Below are positions 50,419 to 51,261 of a stretch of DNA of 51,261 bases, one piece after another. Within the stretch, counting starts at the first letter, position 1. Every line of letters begins with the position of its first letter. A model generated the notes under the pieces. It was not told the origin of the DNA and did not search any database. It was given only the letters and a program-made list of their open reading frames with translations. The position numbers were made by a program, and so were the translations under genes. The stretch spans positions 1 to 51,261 of the forward strand of contig JBCCLJ010000021.1 of assembly GCA_039026915.1 (NCBI GenBank). The letters are read 5' to 3'. This stretch comes from JBCCLJ01 sp039026915 (lineage in GTDB: Bacteria; Acidobacteriota; Thermoanaerobaculia; Multivoradales; Multivoraceae).

Positions 50419-51177
50419 ATGACCATCGACACCCCGGCCCAGCTCGAGGCGCTGCAGCGCATCGGCACGATCGTCGCCAACACGGTGCAGGAAATGGCTC
50501 GTCATCTCGAGCCCGGCATCACCACGCTCGAAGTCGACCAGATCGGTGACCGCTACCTCGAGGAGCACGGCGCCCTCTCCGCCCCGCGCTCGGTCTACAA
50601 GTTCCCGGGCGCGACCTGCATCAGCGTGAACTACGAGGTGGCGCACGGCATCCCAGGTCCGCGCGAGCTCGCAAGCGGCGACGTCGTCAACATCGACGTC
50701 TCTGCATCGCTCGACGGCTACTACGGCGACACGGGCGCCTCTTTTCCGGTCGGCGAAGCGAGCGAAGAGGTGCTTTCCCTCTGCGCGGCCGGCAAGGCAG
50801 CTTGCCGCGCCGGTGTCCGCGCGGTGAAGACCAAGCGCCGTTTGGCGCGCCTCGGACGAGCGATGGAGCAGGAGGCACGCCGTCACGGCTACCGCGTCAT
50901 CCGCGACCTCACCGGGCACGGCATCGGGCGCTCGCTGCACGAAGAGCCGAAGAACGTGCGCAGCTACTACGATCCGAGCGACACCCGCAGGCTTACCGAA
51001 GGCATGGTCTTCACGGTCGAGCCGATGCTGTCGCGAACGGCCGACGCTTCGCGTCAGATGCCGGACGGGTGGACGCTCGAGACGGTCGATCGCAGTTTGG
51101 TGGTGCAGTACGAGCACACGCTGGTCGCCACGAAGCGTGGCGCCATCGTGCTGACGAAGCCCGGCAAGCTCTCTTGA
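50419..51177 (+). CDS. map: Type I methionine aminopeptidase
   Basis: Removes the initiator Met from new proteins. The 252-residue product carries the five dinuclear metal ligands Asp93, Asp104 (NIDVSASLDGYYGDTG), His167 (GHGIGRSLHEEP), Glu201 (TVEPML) and Glu232 (QYEHTL). VAHGIPG near 75 is the substrate His segment. It has no N-terminal SH3 or zinc extension, as expected for bacterial type I enzymes. The Ser-Ala-Ser after the first Asp is a small change from the usual V-T loop. ATG 50419 is 43 bases after the diguanylate cyclase stop. It converges on the last partial gene after 15 bases. Confidence 0.95.
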   Translation: MTIDTPAQLEALQRIGTIVANTVQEMARHLEPGITTLEVDQIGDRYLEEHGALSAPRSVYKFPGATCISVNYEVAHGIPGPRELASGDVVNIDVSASLDGYYGDTGASFPVGEASEEVLSLCAAGKAACRAGVRAVKTKRRLARLGRAMEQEARRHGYRVIRDLTGHGIGRSLHEEPKNVRSYYDPSDTRRLTEGMVFTVEPMLSRTADASRQMPDGWTLETVDRSLVVQYEHTLVATKRGAIVLTKPGKLS

Positions 51178-51192
51178 GCTGCGCGCCGCGCG

Positions 51193-51261
51193 CTACTTGA
51201 GCGCCGAGCGCACCGACTCGAGTGCGTCGTTGTGCTCACGCCTCAGCCCGGTCCCCGTCCT
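51193..51261 (-). CDS. C-terminal end of an unknown minus-strand gene
   Basis: Reading from the window edge on the minus strand, 22 codons run open to a TAG at 51195-51193, ending TGLRREHNDALESVRSALK. The composition is like a real helical C-terminus and the position (convergent, 15 bases from the methionine aminopeptidase stop) fits gene spacing here. Too little is visible to name it. Confidence 0.4.
   Translation of the reverse strand, partial: RTGTGLRREHNDALESVRSALK

Overview
The window is a GC-rich chromosomal segment from a Gram-negative bacterium. A Wza-type export protein, a Wzc-type autokinase, an outer-membrane barrel protein and many Sec signal peptides show two membranes. The mix of a tricorn-type S41 protease, an S10 carboxypeptidase, CadC-like winged-helix/PD40 regulators and membrane phosphodiesterases resembles Acidobacteriota (Thermoanaerobaculia-like). 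That placement is inference from gene content, not a phylogeny. No rRNA, tRNA, CRISPR array, transposase or phage gene was seen.

Region 1 (1-19727) is an exopolysaccharide locus. A tightly packed minus-strand operon reads from an outer-membrane barrel protein (8236) through Wza-like export protein, Wzc-like tyrosine autokinase, CpsB-type phosphatase and a TPR-like secreted protein to two GT4 glycosyltransferases, the last cut by the window edge. Divergent from it is an O-antigen ligase/polymerase-like protein. Next come a minus-strand TPR-like protein and a plus-strand set: fused ATP sulfurylase/APS kinase, a VanZ-like protein and a second O-antigen-ligase-like protein with a TPR tail. A compact four-gene operon follows (15574-18327): an S24/S26 peptidase-like protein with Cys and His at the dyad positions, an HprK-like kinase, a PqqD-like protein and a radical SAM protein. 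It has its own -10 box and a long palindrome at the expected transcription start. An initiating sugar-phosphate transferase (18339-19727) converges on it. This embedded operon is the best candidate here for a little-described peptide or protein modification system.

Region 2 (19952-24951) is methionine/one-carbon metabolism: MetF, then MetH preceded by a clear SAM-I riboswitch.

Region 3 (25020-51261) is accessory and housekeeping: an AMIN protein, S10 carboxypeptidase, membrane phosphodiesterase, a surface protein with cadherin-like and LamG domains, a hot-dog thioesterase, a serine beta-lactamase-like hydrolase, a PhnB-like VOC protein, a tandem DsbA/HCCA-isomerase-like protein, a DUF1330-like protein, a giant tricorn-like protease, a secreted alpha/beta hydrolase, an enolase-superfamily dehydratase-like protein lacking one usual metal ligand, a membrane winged-helix/PD40 regulator, a small HExxH protein, an aldehyde dehydrogenase, an aminotransferase, a diguanylate cyclase, methionine aminopeptidase and the tail of a last minus-strand gene.

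Starts were chosen by domain boundaries and ribosome-binding sites. Several genes use GTG or TTG, and one may even use CTG. Family assignments are from recognisable motifs; no database search was run.
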